Shown here: in pieces, positions 5,034-6,844 of the stretch | Layout: each line of letters begins with the position of its first letter | Position numbering within the stretch: position 1 is the stretch's first letter | Assembly (NCBI GenBank): GCA_017543165.1 | Contig: JAFYGL010000480.1 | Coordinates: 1-6,844, forward strand | Source of the DNA: Victivallales bacterium | GTDB taxonomy: Bacteria > Verrucomicrobiota > Lentisphaeria > Oligosphaerales > Oligosphaeraceae | DNA length: 6,844 bases | Direction of reading: 5' to 3' | Program-made: the position numbers and the translations under genes | Notes under the pieces: model-generated | Seen by the model: only the letters and a program-made list of their open reading frames with translations | Database searches by the model: none | What the model was told of the DNA's origin: nothing

Positions 5034-6797
5034 TTACACCAGATAGAACGGCGTGGACAGCGCCAATGGGATGAAGGTCTTCTTGGCCTTTGCCTCGCAA
5101 TCCACCGTATGCTTGCCTTCCACTTCTACACGCACAAACTTGTCAAGATACTTGCCAGCCAATGGAACCTCAACGTCAATGGCGTTGTCATCCACATCCA
5201 CACAGGCAATCAGCTTGTCTGCGGAATACACCCTCACCTGCACGCACTTGGCTCCTTCAGCGGCCACGGCATGCACCTTGACTGTGCCCTTCTGCGCTTC
5301 CGCCAGTTTGACCTCGTCTCCTGGGATTGCATTGTCCAGCGTAATATCAGCCTCCATGAAATGGCAAGAGGCGATGGTGTGTCCTGCGCGGACGGCCGCC
5401 ACGAAACTGTCGCGGTTCACATCGCCATTGATGTACACGAAATTGGCGGCTGGATTGTCCAGCAGTCTTTGCACACCCCACATATCGACGGAATTCATGA
5501 TTGCAATGCGCTTGCCTTCAAGATAGGCCTTCTCATAGTCGGTGCCCGCCAATGGGATTATCGGCTCATGGTCCACGCCATCGTAGTCAAAGTCCTTCCA
5601 GTAGTCAAAGTAAGGATGCGTCGCGCAGACTGCACCGCCGTGTGCATGCACAAAGTCAATCGCCTTCTTCACGTATGCGAGAGCCTCTGGCGTGCTGAAC
5701 ATGCTGCGTGTAAACTCAGGCGTGTATGCATCGTCGTCAATGCCCATTGCAAGCATGTGGTATGCGTTGTGAGTGCCGCACACCTCGTTCATCTCGGTCC
5801 ACTGGAATGGATGATATTCCTGCCCATGCAGGAGCAGCACCTTGTCATCCGAATAGCGTTCCAAATCCAGTTTGCCGCCGTAAGGAATGGCGTCCTTGAT
5901 GGCGATTGTGGCAATGTCGAACTTCTGGTGGCGCATCAATGCCTGGATGACGCCCAGTGAATTGTCCGCCCCGTACCATTCCAGCGCGTGCAGGTGGATT
6001 GCCGTGCGGTAATTGCGTTTCCTAGCCAATTTCTTTGCTGGCTTTGGCGGCAGCACGGCAGTCTCGCCCTTGATGTAACGCTCAAAATGCGCCAGCAGGT
6101 TCTTCACATACTTGCGCCAGAACGCAAACACCGCATCCGTGCAATCCAGAGTCTCAGGGAAAAGTATCTGGTTGATGAAATACAAGCCCTTGCCATAGCG
6201 TGCCTGGAGCACCAGCGCGCCGTCCGTCACCACAGCGTCCTGGTACGAGCCCAATATCTCCCAGCCCTGGCAGTTCACGGCACAGGAAGTCGCCGCAGTC
6301 ATCACTGTTTCAGGCTTTCTGTCCCTGTTTGCAATGCCCACAATGTCAAAACTGTTTGCCTGCAGTTTCCAGTACAGCATGTCCTCTGGATTGATTTTCT
6401 CAGGAATGGAGAAAAGCGCCTCTCCAGCAGGCTCGATTATGGGCATCATATAGCTTTTGGCGATGCCGCCGCCCGTGTAGGTGATGGTGTTAATGTAGCG
6501 GTCAACCAGAATGGGATAGCCAATGCCCTCAGGCAGGAAATACTTTGCCCAGCGGCGATAGTCCTGGTGCATGAAAAGGCATATTCCGCCACGATGCACG
6601 AACTCGCGGAAATACAGCTCGTCATTCTCAATGAAGTCATTGAAGCCATTCTGCTCGATTATGGCAACATCTATGTCATCCAGATAACCAGGCTTCCTGA
6701 AGTTTATCTCCACTACATCCAACTTCATCTCCTCACGCAAAAACGTGATGAAACTGTACTGGGGCTGAAACCAATGCTTGAAATAACCAATCCTCAT
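5034..6797 (-). CDS. CehA/McbA-like PHP-superfamily protein with an N-terminal glutamine-amidotransferase-like domain
   Basis: This 587-residue protein has no signal peptide and is probably cytoplasmic. Residues 1 to about 245 resemble a class I glutamine-amidotransferase/ThuA-like fold: an opening strand MRIGYFKHW, DIDVAIIEQNG at 41-51, FVHRGGICLFMHQD at 66-79 and YGKGLYFINQ at 201-210. The usual cysteine nucleophile is absent. Residues about 263-480 resemble the PHP metallohydrolase domain of CehA/McbA proteins: HLH at 268-270, GQE at 325-327, a HNAYHMLAMGID segment at 343-354 and ATHP at 392-395. The rest is a beta-rich domain ending in STPFYLV, like the end of many CehA/McbA proteins. Two expected metal-ligand motifs are not seen: the TDH position reads IKD near 300-302, and the SDxH segment before the final helix is absent. 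Activity and substrate are thus uncertain; it may be a non-catalytic or altered hydrolase. The ATG at 6797 has a clear ribosome binding site. Confidence 0.75.
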   Translation of the reverse strand: MRIGYFKHWFQPQYSFITFLREEMKLDVVEINFRKPGYLDDIDVAIIEQNGFNDFIENDELYFREFVHRGGICLFMHQDYRRWAKYFLPEGIGYPILVDRYINTITYTGGGIAKSYMMPIIEPAGEALFSIPEKINPEDMLYWKLQANSFDIVGIANRDRKPETVMTAATSCAVNCQGWEILGSYQDAVVTDGALVLQARYGKGLYFINQILFPETLDCTDAVFAFWRKYVKNLLAHFERYIKGETAVLPPKPAKKLARKRNYRTAIHLHALEWYGADNSLGVIQALMRHQKFDIATIAIKDAIPYGGKLDLERYSDDKVLLLHGQEYHPFQWTEMNEVCGTHNAYHMLAMGIDDDAYTPEFTRSMFSTPEALAYVKKAIDFVHAHGGAVCATHPYFDYWKDFDYDGVDHEPIIPLAGTDYEKAYLEGKRIAIMNSVDMWGVQRLLDNPAANFVYINGDVNRDSFVAAVRAGHTIASCHFMEADITLDNAIPGDEVKLAEAQKGTVKVHAVAAEGAKCVQVRVYSADKLIACVDVDDNAIDVEVPLAGKYLDKFVRVEVEGKHTVDCEAKAKKTFIPLALSTPFYLV

Positions 6798-6803
6798 TTT
6801 TTT

Positions 6804-6808
6804 CTCCT
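6804..6808 (-). promoter_or_regulatory. Shine-Dalgarno site of the PHP gene
   Basis: AGGAG on the minus strand lies six bases before the ATG at 6797, separated by a run of six A. It is the clearest ribosome binding site in the window and fixes this start. Confidence 0.85.
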
Positions 6809-6844
6809 AATTATTTTCCACCTGTTGAAAAGTGAACTGTGAAC

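Noticed and set aside
5109..5960. Long plus-strand open frame of about 283 codons
   Set aside because: It lies wholly antisense to the PHP gene, has no recognisable domain and is rich in H, C and Q, as expected from reading a coding strand backwards. The same applies to the open frames at 5988-6842, 4340-4939 and 2490-3101.
6811..6838. Promoter with AATAAT as -10 before the PHP gene
   Set aside because: The spacing to TTCACT is too short, and the predicted start would fall on the Shine-Dalgarno site.

Overview
This 6.8 kb window is bacterial and compact, with a GC content that looks a little above one half. All six genes are read from the minus strand, so transcription runs from high to low coordinates. 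No gene-free stretch exceeds about 215 bases. The gene set is a sugar-type ABC importer, a secreted SGNH hydrolase and a CehA/McbA-like PHP protein fused to a glutamine-amidotransferase-like N-terminus. Shine-Dalgarno use is mixed and the spacers carry structured repeats. This would suit a member of the PVC superphylum, perhaps Lentisphaerota from gut or an aquatic habitat. That placement is an impression from gene style, not something the sequence proves.

The right part (6797 down to 3810) is a three-gene block. A 587-residue PHP-superfamily protein comes first. A GC-rich hairpin spacer of about 60 bases follows, then an SGNH/GDSL hydrolase with an export signal. A YbgC-type hotdog thioesterase comes last, and its start codon overlaps the SGNH stop codon. 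The middle spacer (3597-3809) is AT-rich and holds a perfect 37-bp inverted repeat. Its outer ends are two exact, opposed matches to the DnaA-box consensus.

The left part (3596 down to 96) is a complete sugar ABC importer operon. It encodes a substrate-binding protein, a tandem-domain RbsA/MglA-type ATPase and an RbsC-type permease, with gaps of about 15-20 bases. Beyond the permease stop codon lies a GC-rich segment with an exact 20-bp direct repeat and several overlapping hairpins.

The importer should bring a monosaccharide or similar small polar molecule into the cell. No sugar kinase, isomerase or regulator is present to name the substrate. The secreted SGNH hydrolase could remove acyl groups from glycans outside the cytoplasm, which fits a glycan-foraging lifestyle, but the link to the importer is only by proximity. 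I found no convincing novel multi-gene system. The most interesting signals are the DnaA-box palindrome, the PHP protein whose metal site looks incomplete, and the GC-rich repeat at the left edge.
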